Positions 7,503 to 16,434 of a stretch of 64,000 nt of DNA are shown piece after piece; the first letter of the stretch is position 1, and each line of letters opens with the position of its first letter. The notes under the pieces are model-generated. The model saw only the letters and a list, made by a program, of their open reading frames with translations, was not told where the DNA came from and did not search any database. Source of the DNA: Palsa-883 sp963826975 (GTDB lineage Bacteria > Pseudomonadota > Alphaproteobacteria > Acetobacterales > Acetobacteraceae); assembly GCA_963826975.1 (NCBI GenBank), contig CAWGZJ010000003.1, positions 186,001 through 250,000 on the forward strand. Direction: 5' to 3'. Position numbers and translations under genes: made by a program.

Positions 7503-9620
7503 ATGTCCACCGCAACAACTGCGGGCGCGTCCCGCTTTGCCGGTCTCACACCACTGCTGTCGCCGCGTTCAGTTGCCATTCTGGGCGCGTCGAACGATCC
7601 GGTGCGCATCGGCGGCCGCCCGTTGGCCTATATGCTGGCGCAGAAGTTTGCCGGCGCGATCTACCCGGTGAACCCAAATCGCGCCGAGGTGCAGGGCGTG
7701 AAGGCGTATCCTTCGGTTGCCGATCTGCCGGAAACGCCTGACGTGGCGATCATTGCGGTGCCTGCCGAGTTCGCGGTGCAGGCGGTGGAGGATCTGGCGA
7801 AGCGCGGGACCAAGGGCGCACTGATGTTCACCGCCGGCTTTGCCGAGGTGGATGCCAAGGGCGAGGCCGAGCAGGATCGCATGGTGGCGATCGCGCGGGC
7901 GCACGGCATGCGCATCCTGGGGCCGAATTGCCTCGGTGTGTTCGACGTGCGCACCAGCTATTACGCAACGTTCTCGTCGTCGTTCGACAGCGGCTGGCCG
8001 GTGCCGGGGCGGATCGGTATTGCCAGCCAGTCCGGCGCCTATGGGACACATTTGTATACGCTGGCGCGCAACCGGGGCATCGGCGCCTCGATTTGCATCA
8101 TGACCGGCAACGAGGCGGACGTGACGGTGGGCGAGTGCATCGGCTGGCTGGCCGAGAACCCCGAGGTCGATGTCATCGCGGTCTACGCCGAGGGCATTCG
8201 TGAGGCACCTGGCTTGATCGCGGCGTTCGAGGTGGCGCGCGCGGCGAAGAAGCCGATCATCATGCAGAAGGTCGGGCGCAGCGAACTGGGCACCAAGGCG
8301 GCGAAGTCGCACACCGCCTCGATCGCCGGCAACGATGCGGTGACCGAGGCGGTCATGGCCGAGTTCGGCGTGCTGCGCGCGCGGAACTCGGAGGAGATGC
8401 TGGATATCGCGCACACGGCGACGCGACGGATCTATCCAGTGGGGAACACACTGGGGGTGATCACGCTGTCCGGCGGGGCGGGTGTGCTGATCAGCGACGT
8501 GGCGGAGAGTGTCGGGTTGGCGATGCCCGAGATGCCGCAGGACGCGCAGGCGCGGCTGAAGGAGTTGGTGACGTTTTGCGCGCCGCGCAATCCGGTGGAC
8601 GCGACCGCGCAGGTGGGCAACGATCTCTCGCTGCTGAGCAAGTTCACCGAATCGCTGGTGCGCGACGGCGGGTATTCGTCGATCCTTGGGTTTTTCACCA
8701 TGGTGGCGTCGGCGCGGCGCTGGCCGGCGATGCGCGAGCAGCTCGACCTGGTGCGGACGAAATACACCGATCGGCTCTATGTGCTGTCGTTGATCGCGCA
8801 GCCGGAACGGATCCGCGAGCTGGAGGCGGATGGCTGGATCTGTCACGAGGATCCGACGCGCGCGGTAGTGGCGATCGATGCGATGGGGCGGCTCGGGGCG
8901 TCGTTCGCCGCACCGGCGGCGCTGCCGGCGCCGGTGATCGCGCCGGTGACGCTGCCGGCGGCAACACCGAGCGAGGCGGAAGCGAAACGGTTGCTGGCGG
9001 CGGCGGGGATTGCCTCGGCACCGGAGCAGGCTTGCGCCGGCCCGGCGGAGGCTGTGGCGGCGGCGGAACGGTTCGGTTTCCCGGTGGTGATGAAGATTCT
9101 CTCGGCCGATATCATGCACAAGTCGGAGATCGGCGGGGTGCTGCTGGATGTTGCCGATGCCGCGGCGGTTCGCGATGGTTACGATACGCTGTTGGCACGG
9201 GCGAAACAGGCGGCGCCCACGGCGCGGATCGAGGGCGTGCTGGTGGCGAAACAACTCAAGGGTGGGGTGGAATGCATCATGGGCATCCATCGTGACCCGG
9301 TGTTCGGGCCGATGGCGATGTTCGGTCTGGGTGGGATTTTCGTCGAGATCCTGAAGGACGTTGTGTTCCATCGTTGCCCGTTCGGTATCGACGTGGCCGA
9401 GGCGATGATTGGCGCGATCAAGGGTGCGCCTCTGCTGCGGGGCGCGCGCGGCCGGCCGCCGGCGGATGTGAAGGCGCTGGCGGAGATGCTGTCGCGGCTG
9501 TCGGCGTTCGCTGTTGCGGCGGGGCCGAAGCTGGCGTCGATCGATCTCAATCCGGTGTTTGCCATGCCGGAGGGGCAGGGGGCGTTTGCGGCGGATGCGG
9601 TGATTGAGGTGGAGGGCTGA
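7503..9620 (+). CDS. ADP-forming acyl-CoA synthetase (acetate--CoA ligase family)
   Basis: A 705-residue single-chain enzyme of the ADP-forming acyl-CoA synthetase family, which interconverts acyl-CoA + ADP + Pi with acid + ATP + CoA. Domain order: CoA-binding Rossmann domain (about 10-140; SVAILGASNDPVRIGGRP), succinyl-CoA-ligase-like domains (about 150-460; IASQSGAYGTH, with the phosphohistidine region AKSHTASIAGND), then a C-terminal ATP-grasp domain (about 480-700; FPVVMKILSADIMHKSEIGGV). It opens a block holding CoA-transferase subunits and a crotonase, so it probably activates or deactivates an organic acid. The substrate is not evident. Confidence 0.85.
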   Translation: MSTATTAGASRFAGLTPLLSPRSVAILGASNDPVRIGGRPLAYMLAQKFAGAIYPVNPNRAEVQGVKAYPSVADLPETPDVAIIAVPAEFAVQAVEDLAKRGTKGALMFTAGFAEVDAKGEAEQDRMVAIARAHGMRILGPNCLGVFDVRTSYYATFSSSFDSGWPVPGRIGIASQSGAYGTHLYTLARNRGIGASICIMTGNEADVTVGECIGWLAENPEVDVIAVYAEGIREAPGLIAAFEVARAAKKPIIMQKVGRSELGTKAAKSHTASIAGNDAVTEAVMAEFGVLRARNSEEMLDIAHTATRRIYPVGNTLGVITLSGGAGVLISDVAESVGLAMPEMPQDAQARLKELVTFCAPRNPVDATAQVGNDLSLLSKFTESLVRDGGYSSILGFFTMVASARRWPAMREQLDLVRTKYTDRLYVLSLIAQPERIRELEADGWICHEDPTRAVVAIDAMGRLGASFAAPAALPAPVIAPVTLPAATPSEAEAKRLLAAAGIASAPEQACAGPAEAVAAAERFGFPVVMKILSADIMHKSEIGGVLLDVADAAAVRDGYDTLLARAKQAAPTARIEGVLVAKQLKGGVECIMGIHRDPVFGPMAMFGLGGIFVEILKDVVFHRCPFGIDVAEAMIGAIKGAPLLRGARGRPPADVKALAEMLSRLSAFAVAAGPKLASIDLNPVFAMPEGQGAFAADAVIEVEG

Positions 9621-9693
9621 GCGAAGTCGGCGGCCAAAGCTCGGCTTCTCGGTGAAGGTGGCGCCGTGATATAAGGGCCGTGTCGTGGGAAGC

Positions 9694-10143
9694 ATGTACG
9701 ATCAGGATCTGGTGCGCTGGAGTGAGGAACAGGCCCGCGCGCTGCGTGCAGCGGCCAACGCAGGGTGGAACGCGCCGATCGACTGGGAGAATGTCGCCGA
9801 GGAGATCGAGAGTTTGGGCAGGTCGGATCGCCGTGCGCTCGCCAGCCACATCGCGATCGTCATCGAGCACTTGCTGAAGCTCCAGGCCTCCCCCTCGACG
9901 ATGCGTGCCCGGGGCTGGACGGAGAGCGTCCTTCGAGCGCGGGGTGAGATCGAACAGTTGCTGGCCGACAGCCCCAGCCTGCGGAGCGAGATCGCCGGTA
10001 TGATCGCCAAAGGACTCCCGCGCGCACGCGCGTTGGTCCGCGCCAGTTGCCGGGAGTACGGCGAGCAACCGCTGACCGACCTCGACCCGGTCACCTACAC
10101 CGAGGATCAGGTGCTCGGCGAGTGGATGCCAGGCTCCCCATAA
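9694..10143 (+). CDS. DUF29 family protein
   Basis: A 149-residue protein opening MYDQDLVRWSEEQARALR, the usual start of DUF29 proteins. It continues with the family signature DWENVAEEIESLGRSDR, then a helical stretch containing HLLKLQASPSTMRARGW. DUF29 proteins are abundant in cyanobacteria and alphaproteobacteria and are often near toxin-antitoxin or mobile genes, but their function is unknown. GTG at 9685 is an alternative start three codons upstream. It is convergent with the decayed MFS gene. Confidence 0.85.
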   Translation: MYDQDLVRWSEEQARALRAAANAGWNAPIDWENVAEEIESLGRSDRRALASHIAIVIEHLLKLQASPSTMRARGWTESVLRARGEIEQLLADSPSLRSEIAGMIAKGLPRARALVRASCREYGEQPLTDLDPVTYTEDQVLGEWMPGSP

Positions 10144-10182
10144 TGGAAGGCTCGGGTTTCGGCATTCCGGGCAAGTGAGTCG

Positions 10183-11527
10183 TTACATTCCCGGCGCGGC
10201 TTCCTCGACGACGGGAAGCTCGACGCGACCGCCGCGGAATGCCAGCAGCGCCGTCGCGGCGGCTGCTATCAGCGCGAACACACAGGCACTCAGGAAGATG
10301 CGTGTCGGCGGCAGGCCGAGCGACAACAGGTAGCCGCCCAGCACCGGCGCGGCGATGCCGCCGAGCCGGCCAATGCCGAGCGCCCACCCAAGGCCGCTGG
10401 TGCGCATGCGCGCCGGATAGAGCTTCCCGCAGGCCCCGTTGGCGCCGGTCTGGCTTCCGGTGATGGTCATCCCGGCCAGGAAGGTCATCGCCAACAGCAA
10501 TGCGTAGGGCAGCGCCAGCAATGCGATCACCGCGATGAAGACGGCGCCGGCGGCGTAATGCAGCGCCAAGCGCGCGTTCGGGTCCGAGCCGGTCGATCGC
10601 GAGGCCAAGATACAAGACCGCAAACAGCGCGCCGAAGTCCCGCAGGCTGGAGGCGAACACGGCCTGGGACGGGGTCATGCCGATCATGGTCAGCACCGTC
10701 GGCATCCAGTAGGCGAACAGGAACAGGTTCAACAGGCTGCAGAAGTAGATGATCCACAGCAGCACGGTCTGCAGCGCATAGCCTTGGCTGAACAGCATCC
10801 TGACCGGATTGCCCCGCGCGACGTCGACGCGGTCGCCGCCGCGTCGGTTCAATATCGAGACGCTGGAGCAGACTGGCCTGACGCGGCGACAGGTTCTTCC
10901 TGGCGGCCAGGAACCGCGGCGATTCCGGCAGCCACAGCGCGAGCGCCACTACCAGAACCAGCGGGAACACGCCGCCCAGGATGAAGATCATCGGCCAGCC
11001 GAAATGCGGCAGCAGCAGTGCCACGATCTGGCCGCCGAGGAAGCCGCCAAGCGGGTGCGCCGGTGAATGTGGCCATGATCATTGTCGCGCGCAGGCGGTG
11101 CGGCGCGTAGTCGCCGGTCAGCGCGGCCGCGCCGGAAAATCCGCCGCCGATGCCGATCCCGGTGAAGAAGCGCCAGAGGGTCAACATGCCGAGCGTGTCG
11201 GCGGTCGCGCTGAGCAGCGACGCAATGCCGAAGATCGTGAGACTGGCGAGCAGCAACGGCCGGCGGCCGAAACGATCGCCGATCGGCCCGGCGGAGAGCG
11301 CGCCCGCCATGATGCCGATGCTCGACCAGAGGAATGCCGTCGTGAACATCGATGGCGGCAGGTGCCACTCATGGATCAGCGATGGCACCGCCCAGGCGAC
11401 CGAATTCAGGTCGTAGCCGTCGCAGGTCTGGACGAGCAGGCACAAGGCCGCGACGCGAAGCTGCAAGCCGCCAATCTCGCTGGTTCTCGAGCGCGGTCTC
11501 GGTCTTCGATAACGCCGCTTCTGCCAT
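10183..11527 (-). pseudogene. MFS transporter (aromatic acid:H+ symporter-like), four frameshifts
   Basis: A single MFS coding region is spread over several reading frames. The start MAEAALSKTETALENQR (ATG 11527) is followed in another frame by GGLQLRVAALCLLVQTCDGY and the MFS motif GDRFGRR. The frame changes again near 11055 (GGQIVALLLPHFGWPMIF), near 10845 (NPVRMLFSQGYALQTVL) and near 10585 (LALHYAAGAVFIAVIALL), ending EEAAPGM at 10183. Joined, the pieces give a normal 12-helix transporter of about 440 residues resembling the aromatic acid:H+ symporter (AAHS) group, which fits the CoA-transferase genes beside it. Either the gene is dead or this stretch contains clustered sequencing indels; the adjacent CoA-transferase A gene is also shifted. 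Confidence 0.8.
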
Positions 11528-11682
11528 GTTGGCCTCTGGACGTTGTCTCCCTTGCAGTCGATGTTGCATGCCGCGCGGTGCCGTGCAAGCTGAAGTGCGC
11601 CGGGCGGCACCCTTGGCGGGCGCGCGCGCATGACGCAACATCACCGCTCAGCGACGCCGTGTGGCCGGAGGAAGCGCCAAGC

Positions 11683-12367
11683 ATGATCAACAAGATCGTC
11701 CAGTCCATGGCGGACGCCATGGCGGGCATCAAGGACGGCTCCACCGTGCTGATCGGCGGTTTTGGCGCCGTCGGCCAGCCGAACGCGCTGATCGACGGGC
11801 TGATCGAGCAGGGCGCGACGAACCTGACGGTCGCCTGCAACAACGCCGGCGTCGGGCATGTCGGGCTGGCGCGGCTGATGGAACTCGGTCGGGTGCGCAG
11901 GATCATTTGTTCGTTTCCGCGGTCCTCCGATCCCGTGGTGTTCGAGACGTCTGTATCGCGCCGGCAAGATCGAGCTGGAGATCGTGCCGCAGGGCACGCT
12001 GGCCGAGCGGATGCGTGCCGCCGGCGCGGGGGTTCCGGCGTTCTTCACCGCCACCGGCGTCGGCACCAAGATGGCGATGGGCAAGGAAACCCGCGAGATC
12101 GATGGCCGCACCTACGTGCTGGAGAAGTCGCTGCCCGGCGATGTGGCGCTGGTCGAGGCGTGGGAGGCTGATCGCTGGGGCAACCTGACGTTCAAGAAGG
12201 CCGGGCGCAACTTCAATCCGATCTGCGCCATGGCGGGCAAGCTTTGCATTGTGCAGACGCAGCACCTGCGCGAGTTGGGCGAGATCGACCCCGACCATGT
12301 GGTCACGCCGGGGATCTTCGTGGACCGCGTGCTGCACGTGCCCTACGGTGACCCGACCGGCTTCTGA
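11683..12367 (+). pseudogene. pcaI: 3-oxoacid CoA-transferase subunit A (PcaI-like), single frameshift
   Basis: Subunit A of a class I CoA-transferase that moves CoA from succinyl-CoA to a 3-oxoacid such as 3-oxoadipate. The ATG at 11683 opens a frame with GGFGAVGQPNALIDGL and ACNNAGVGHVGLARLMELGR. After DPVVFE, around 11945-11953, the frame slips by one base. The rest (LYRAGKIELEIVPQGTLAER, then GTKMAMGKETREIDGRTYVL to the end at 12367) is intact in the next frame. The span is 685 bases, 3n+1, so one extra base explains it. The downstream B subunit is intact and 14 bases away. PcaI is the closest match from memory, ScoA the alternative. Confidence 0.85.
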
Positions 12368-12381
12368 CAGGAGGCGCTGAC

Positions 12382-13050
12382 ATGCCTGATACCGCCATCA
12401 TCGAGCCCAAGCCGCTGAGCCGCCCGCAGATGGCCGCGCGCGTGGCGGAGGACATTCCCGAGGGGTGGTACGTCAATCTCGGGATCGGAATCCCCACCTT
12501 GGTCGCGGACCACGTGCCGCTGGAGCGCGAGGTGATATTCCACTCGGAGAACGGTGTGCTGGGCATGGGGCCGGCGCCCCCGGAGGCCGAGATCGATCGG
12601 TGGCTGATCAATGCGGGGAAGCAATATGTGACGCTGCGGGCCGGGGGTAGCTTCTGCCATCACGCCGACAGTTTCTCGATGATCAGGGGCGGGCATCTGG
12701 ATCTTTGCGTGCTGGGCGCGTTCCAGGTGGCGGACAATGGTGACATCGCCAATTGGGCGACCAGCGAGAACGATACGGCGCCGGCGGTTGGCGGGGCGAT
12801 GGACCTGGCGGCGGGGGCGAAACGGCTTTGGGTGATGATGGAGCACACCACCAAGGACGGCACGCCGAAGCTGGTGCGGAAGTGCAGCTATCCGCTGACG
12901 GCGCTTGGGGCGGTGAAGCGGGTTTACACCAATCTCGCGGTGATCGATGTGACGGCGCGCGGGTTCGAGGTGATCGATATGGCGCCCGGGATGACGCTGG
13001 AAGCGTTGCAGGCGCGGACCGAGGCGAAGCTGCATCCGAAACAAGCGTAG
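12382..13050 (+). CDS. pcaJ: 3-oxoacid CoA-transferase subunit B (PcaJ-like)
   Basis: A 222-residue beta subunit. GWYVNLGIGIPTLVADHVP and the catalytic-glutamate motif HSENGVLGMGP are present, followed by GGHLDLCVLGAFQVA. AGGAGG-like sequence (CAGGAGGCGCTGAC) precedes the ATG. It should pair with the frameshifted A subunit immediately upstream; without that partner it would probably be inactive. Together with the acyl-CoA synthetase and crotonase it suggests a beta-ketoadipate-like or other 3-oxoacid route feeding succinyl/acetyl-CoA. Its 3' end runs into a dispersed repeat that contributes its last codon and stop. Confidence 0.88.
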   Translation: MPDTAIIEPKPLSRPQMAARVAEDIPEGWYVNLGIGIPTLVADHVPLEREVIFHSENGVLGMGPAPPEAEIDRWLINAGKQYVTLRAGGSFCHHADSFSMIRGGHLDLCVLGAFQVADNGDIANWATSENDTAPAVGGAMDLAAGAKRLWVMMEHTTKDGTPKLVRKCSYPLTALGAVKRVYTNLAVIDVTARGFEVIDMAPGMTLEALQARTEAKLHPKQA

Positions 13051-13206
13051 GGCGGAAAAGCTTTCTCCCCGGGCTTGACCCGCGGGGTAGCGCATTCCGC
13101 CGGTTGCATTGCGTCAGCGGTTTGCTGCTTTGGCGGGCTTGAAAGATGGCGGAAGGCGCATCCCCCGGAACAGGCTTCCGGGGGCAAGGTCTTTCCGCCC
13201 TACGTT
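13047..13206. repeat. Inverted-repeat-bounded intergenic element (family 5)
   Basis: An element of about 160 bp whose ends are inverted copies of CGTAGGGCGGAAA (13047 onward and about 13193-13206). An internal palindrome CCCCCGGAACAGGCTTCCGG lies near the right end. Such 'GGGCGGAAAAGCG' elements recur in the gaps of alphaproteobacterial genomes. Degenerate pieces occur at 7281-7400 and near 53218. Confidence 0.7.
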
Positions 13207-13226
13207 TGGTTAGCGGGGGCGTGGCG

Positions 13227-14009
13227 ATGACTGACTTGGTGCAGGGTGGCCCGCCGCTGTTGGAAGCGCGTGATGGTGCGACATTGCTGCTGACTCTGAA
13301 TTATATCGCGCGGCGCAATGCGCTCTCGATGCCACTGCGCGCGGCGCTGATCGAAGCGTTCGATCGGGCCGAGCGGGATCCCGACATACGCGCCATTGTG
13401 CTGACCGGTGCTGGGGGACATTTCTGCGCCGGCGGCGATATCAGCGGGATGAATGTCAGCGATCTGGCCGCGGGGCGGGAACGGTTCCGGCTGACCCATC
13501 GGCTGGTCAAGCTGATGGTGCATTGCGCGAAGCCGATCATCGCGGCGGTGGAGGGGTATGCGGTCGGCGCCGGGCTGTCGCTCGCGCTGTGCTGCGATAC
13601 GATTGTCGCCGCGGAGAACGCGCGGTTTGGCGCCGGGTTCGGCCGCATCGGGCTGATCGCCGATATGGGCCTCAATCATACGCTGCCGCAACGGGTAGGG
13701 ATGGGGCGGGCGCGGCAATTGCTGCTTTATGGCGAACAGATCGACGCGGTGGCGGCGGAACGTATCGGTTTGATTGACCATGTGGTGGCGGCTGGTGCTG
13801 TGCTTGGGTTTGCGCGCGATCGTGCGGCCGCGCTGGCCGGTGGCGCGCCGCTGCCGCTGGCGTTGACCAAGCGGCTGCTGGCCGATGGGCTGGACGCGGC
13901 GCTGGATCAGGAGCGGGATTTGCAAAGCACGCTGTTCCTGACTGAGGATCATCGTGAGGGGCGGGAGGCGTTTTTGGCGAAGCGTAGGCCGGTGTTTCGC
14001 GGGCTGTAG
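13227..14009 (+). CDS. Crotonase-fold enoyl-CoA hydratase/isomerase (PaaG-like)
   Basis: A 260-residue crotonase. The oxyanion-hole segments are TGAGGHFCAGGDISGM and GYAVGAGLSLALCCD. The two catalytic glutamates of classical enoyl-CoA hydratase are not conserved: Ser replaces the first, in GAGLSLAL. The second active-site segment reads FGRIGLIADMG, with an aspartate placed as in PaaG-type isomerases. It may therefore isomerise or rearrange a CoA thioester rather than hydrate it. The start ATG 13227 was preferred over GTG 13221 and over the long upstream frame, which reads through the repeat. Confidence 0.85.
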   Translation: MTDLVQGGPPLLEARDGATLLLTLNYIARRNALSMPLRAALIEAFDRAERDPDIRAIVLTGAGGHFCAGGDISGMNVSDLAAGRERFRLTHRLVKLMVHCAKPIIAAVEGYAVGAGLSLALCCDTIVAAENARFGAGFGRIGLIADMGLNHTLPQRVGMGRARQLLLYGEQIDAVAAERIGLIDHVVAAGAVLGFARDRAAALAGGAPLPLALTKRLLADGLDAALDQERDLQSTLFLTEDHREGREAFLAKRRPVFRGL

Positions 14010-14108
14010 GGCGTGGTCAGGGGGATCGTGACTGCGTGCGCGTCCGGTGGGGTTCGCGAGTTTGGGCTGCGAAGCGGATCGACTGTGACGGGGGGGTATG
14101 TGGCACTG

Positions 14109-14163
14109 CCCTCACCCTCGTCGCTTCGCGCCTCGACCTCTCCCGCGAAGGCGCGGGAGAGGT
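14109..14163. repeat. Dispersed intergenic repeat, family 1, copy 2
   Basis: Same sequence and terminal CTCTCCCGC hairpin as the copy at 1538. It sits between the convergent crotonase and TPR/glycosyltransferase genes. Confidence 0.85.
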
Positions 14164-14189
14164 GCAGGACCTGCGGCAGGAGCCGGCCC

Positions 14190-15374
14190 TTAGCCGCGTT
14201 TGAAGTGTACCATTGCGTTTTGGCCGATGTGGTGGCCGGGCATTAGCGTGCCGTAGGGCGGAAATGGGACGCTGCCCAGGCAGCCGGTGAAGATGCTGTC
14301 GTGGATCAGGCAGCTTGATCGGATCGTTGGCCATACGGTTTCGGAGAGGACGTCCTGGTCGAGATGGTCGCCCTCCATGCGCCAGCCGGTGTAGGCGCGC
14401 ATCAACCCGTCAGGTCCCGGCAGGATGTTGCCTACGCCGCCCCACATGCCGGCGAGCACAAGATCGGTGTGGGTGTACCAGTCGCGCATGGTGTGGAACC
14501 AGCACGACGACGCCAGCCAGGCATCGACCGCGACACGCTCCTTGACCGACAGCAGCGCGTCGGCATCGCGGATCAGGAAGCGGCGCACGGTCGGGTCGGC
14601 CAGCACGTCGAAGCGCCACAGCAGGCGGCGATGCTGCGGCACACCGGCCGGCAATGCCTTCAGCCGAAGCTGCACGTTATGGCGCGATAGTTCGCTGCGG
14701 AATGCGGGCGGCACCGAGGCGTCGTGGTAGACCCGCATCGTCCAGCCGGGGAACAGGTGCGCCACGATGCGGGCGCTCTCCAGCAGGGGGATCTGGTAGG
14801 CCGGGTCCTCGCCCCACAGGCAATACGCGATGACGTTGTCCGCCGGGTGCATGGGATCGAACGCCGGCGGTTGCGCCCGCGGGATCGTTGCTACCTTGGC
14901 GCGGCCGCCGAACATTGCATCCTTTGCCTCGAGCGCCTGGCGGCCGTACTGCACGGCAAGGTCGGTGCGGCCGATGCGGTTGGCCGCGTCGCACAGGCAG
15001 TCGAATACGTTCGGGCTGCGGCTGCCGAGCGCCAGTGCGCGTTCCGCCGCCTCGATCGCCGCGGCGGGCTGGTTGCTGAGCAGCAGCACCACGCCCAGGT
15101 TTTCGTGCAGTTCGGCGGCGTCGGGGAACCGGCTCTCGCCGTCGCGCAACGCGGCGATGCTGTCCTCGATCCGGCCGGCCGCGTGCTGGACCAGTCCGAG
15201 GAACACGAAATCCCCTGGAACCAGCTCCACGCCGCCGGCGATCAACGCCTGTTGCCGCACCAAGGCTTCGTCGGGCGCACCGGAGGTGTAGGCGCGGCGG
15301 GCCGCCTGGCGGAGTTCGTCCGGCGGCGGGTCCGGGGGCAGGTCCGGGGGCGCGCCCGGCAGGGGTTCGGTCAT
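14190..15374 (-). CDS. TPR protein with glycosyltransferase-like C-terminal domain
   Basis: A 394-residue protein. The Pro-rich N-terminus (about 1-20) is followed by TPR-like helices (about 20-160, e.g. FPDAAELHENLGVVLLLSNQ). A C-terminal domain (about 180-394) contains VIAYCLWGEDPAYQ, RRFLIRDADALLSVKERVAV and WFHTMRDWYTHTDLVLAGMW. The IRDADALLS stretch looks like the DxD donor-binding motif of GT-A glycosyltransferases. The combination suggests cytoplasmic synthesis of a surface or exopolysaccharide. Its start overlaps the SIMPL stop by four bases (ATGA), so the two are translationally coupled. The sugar donor is unknown. Confidence 0.7.
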   Translation of the reverse strand: MTEPLPGAPPDLPPDPPPDELRQAARRAYTSGAPDEALVRQQALIAGGVELVPGDFVFLGLVQHAAGRIEDSIAALRDGESRFPDAAELHENLGVVLLLSNQPAAAIEAAERALALGSRSPNVFDCLCDAANRIGRTDLAVQYGRQALEAKDAMFGGRAKVATIPRAQPPAFDPMHPADNVIAYCLWGEDPAYQIPLLESARIVAHLFPGWTMRVYHDASVPPAFRSELSRHNVQLRLKALPAGVPQHRRLLWRFDVLADPTVRRFLIRDADALLSVKERVAVDAWLASSCWFHTMRDWYTHTDLVLAGMWGGVGNILPGPDGLMRAYTGWRMEGDHLDQDVLSETVWPTIRSSCLIHDSIFTGCLGSVPFPPYGTLMPGHHIGQNAMVHFKRG

Positions 15375-16087
15375 TTTGGCAGCAGCACCACATCAGCCTC
15401 GGCGGTGGCGCTGACGCTGACATCGGCCGGCTCGGCGCTGGGCGGCGCGGCGGACGATGCGGCGGCCTGTGCCGCCATCATCACCCGAGGCATCATCGGC
15501 TGCGGGTGGGGGCTGTCCAGCCGCACCTCCTTGAACGAGTCGAAGCGCAGATTTAGCAGCGCGGCGGCGTCCTCGGCGCGGCCACGCAGCGCGGCGATTG
15601 CCTGCTTTGTCGCCTCGGCCCGCGCCGTCCGTGTCGCGGCATCGGACAGGCGCCAGCCGAGCTGGCCGACCGCCAGCCCCTTCTGCTGCAACTCGCCGAC
15701 CAGCTTCAGCAGCGCCGCGCCGTCGTGGCTGGTCAGCTCGATCGACTGGTTGGCCTGCCAGTGCGCAGACGGGGCCAACGGTCCGGGGCCGACGCGCCAG
15801 ACGAAGTAGCCGCCGGTGCTGACGGTGACCCCGGCGACGGCCTTGGACGCGGTCAGCGCGTCCTCCATCGTCGCATTCACCAGCCGCTGCGCCTGCGCCG
15901 GGGTGGGGGCGGTGGTTTCCACTCGCAGCGAGGCGTCGAGTTCGTCCGGATGTTCGGTCACCGTCGCCGTCTCGCTGAGGCGCAGCAGGGTTTCGGCGTG
16001 TGCGGTGGTGGCGGCTGGCAGGAGGAGAGCGGCCAGCAGCAGGCCGCCGAGGAGAGTGGTGAGACGAAGCCTGTGTCGTGGGATCAT
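15371..16087 (-). CDS. SIMPL-domain (DUF541) periplasmic protein
   Basis: A 238-residue protein with a signal peptide (MIPRHRLRL then a leucine/alanine stretch to TAHA, about 1-31). The domain opens ETLLRLSETATVTEHPDELD, typical of SIMPL/DUF541, and ends SVSATAEADVVLLP. The central part contains GVTVSTGGYFVWRVGP. SIMPL proteins are periplasmic, may form oligomeric rings and have been tied to stress resistance; no enzymatic site is known. ATG 16087 is the only reasonable start. It heads a two-gene unit with the TPR/glycosyltransferase gene. Confidence 0.85.
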   Translation of the reverse strand: MIPRHRLRLTTLLGGLLLAALLLPAATTAHAETLLRLSETATVTEHPDELDASLRVETTAPTPAQAQRLVNATMEDALTASKAVAGVTVSTGGYFVWRVGPGPLAPSAHWQANQSIELTSHDGAALLKLVGELQQKGLAVGQLGWRLSDAATRTARAEATKQAIAALRGRAEDAAALLNLRFDSFKEVRLDSPHPQPMMPRVMMAAQAAASSAAPPSAEPADVSVSATAEADVVLLPK

Positions 16088-16272
16088 GCGGCGCTCCTCG
16101 CGGGCGATGGCGGCGCACCCTGCCTGCGCGTCATCTGGTCGGCAAGCGTGTGGTGGTGGCTGGCGCAGGTCCGGGTTGGTTCGACGCGTCGGGCTGGCTG
16201 TACGCCCTCTCCGGCCCTTGCGCGAGCTTGGGCCGCGAAGGGCGGGCCAAGGTCGCGAGGGACTTGTGACGC

Positions 16273-16351
16273 GGGTGAGGGTCGTGGCGCGGCTCGACCC
16301 TCACCCTCGTCGCTTCGCGCCTCGACCTCTCCCGCGAGGAGCGGGAGAGGT
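16273..16351. repeat. Dispersed intergenic repeat, family 1, copy 3
   Basis: The copy proper spans 16298-16351. It is preceded by an extra stem GGGTGAGGGTCG that pairs with CGACCCTCACCC, so two hairpins stand in series. It lies between the divergent SIMPL and EamA genes. Confidence 0.85.
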
Positions 16352-16434
16352 TGACGCGACGCTGGCTGGTGTTGACTGGGGGTGAGACGCGGGTACGTTC
16401 CTGATCGGCACCGGACCCGTCCGGCATAGCCCGG

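Noticed and set aside
5167..9695. Minus-strand open frames of 679 and 708 codons
   Set aside because: They are mirror images of the DUF3857 and acyl-CoA synthetase genes in high-GC DNA. Translations are Arg/His/Gln-rich and match no fold.
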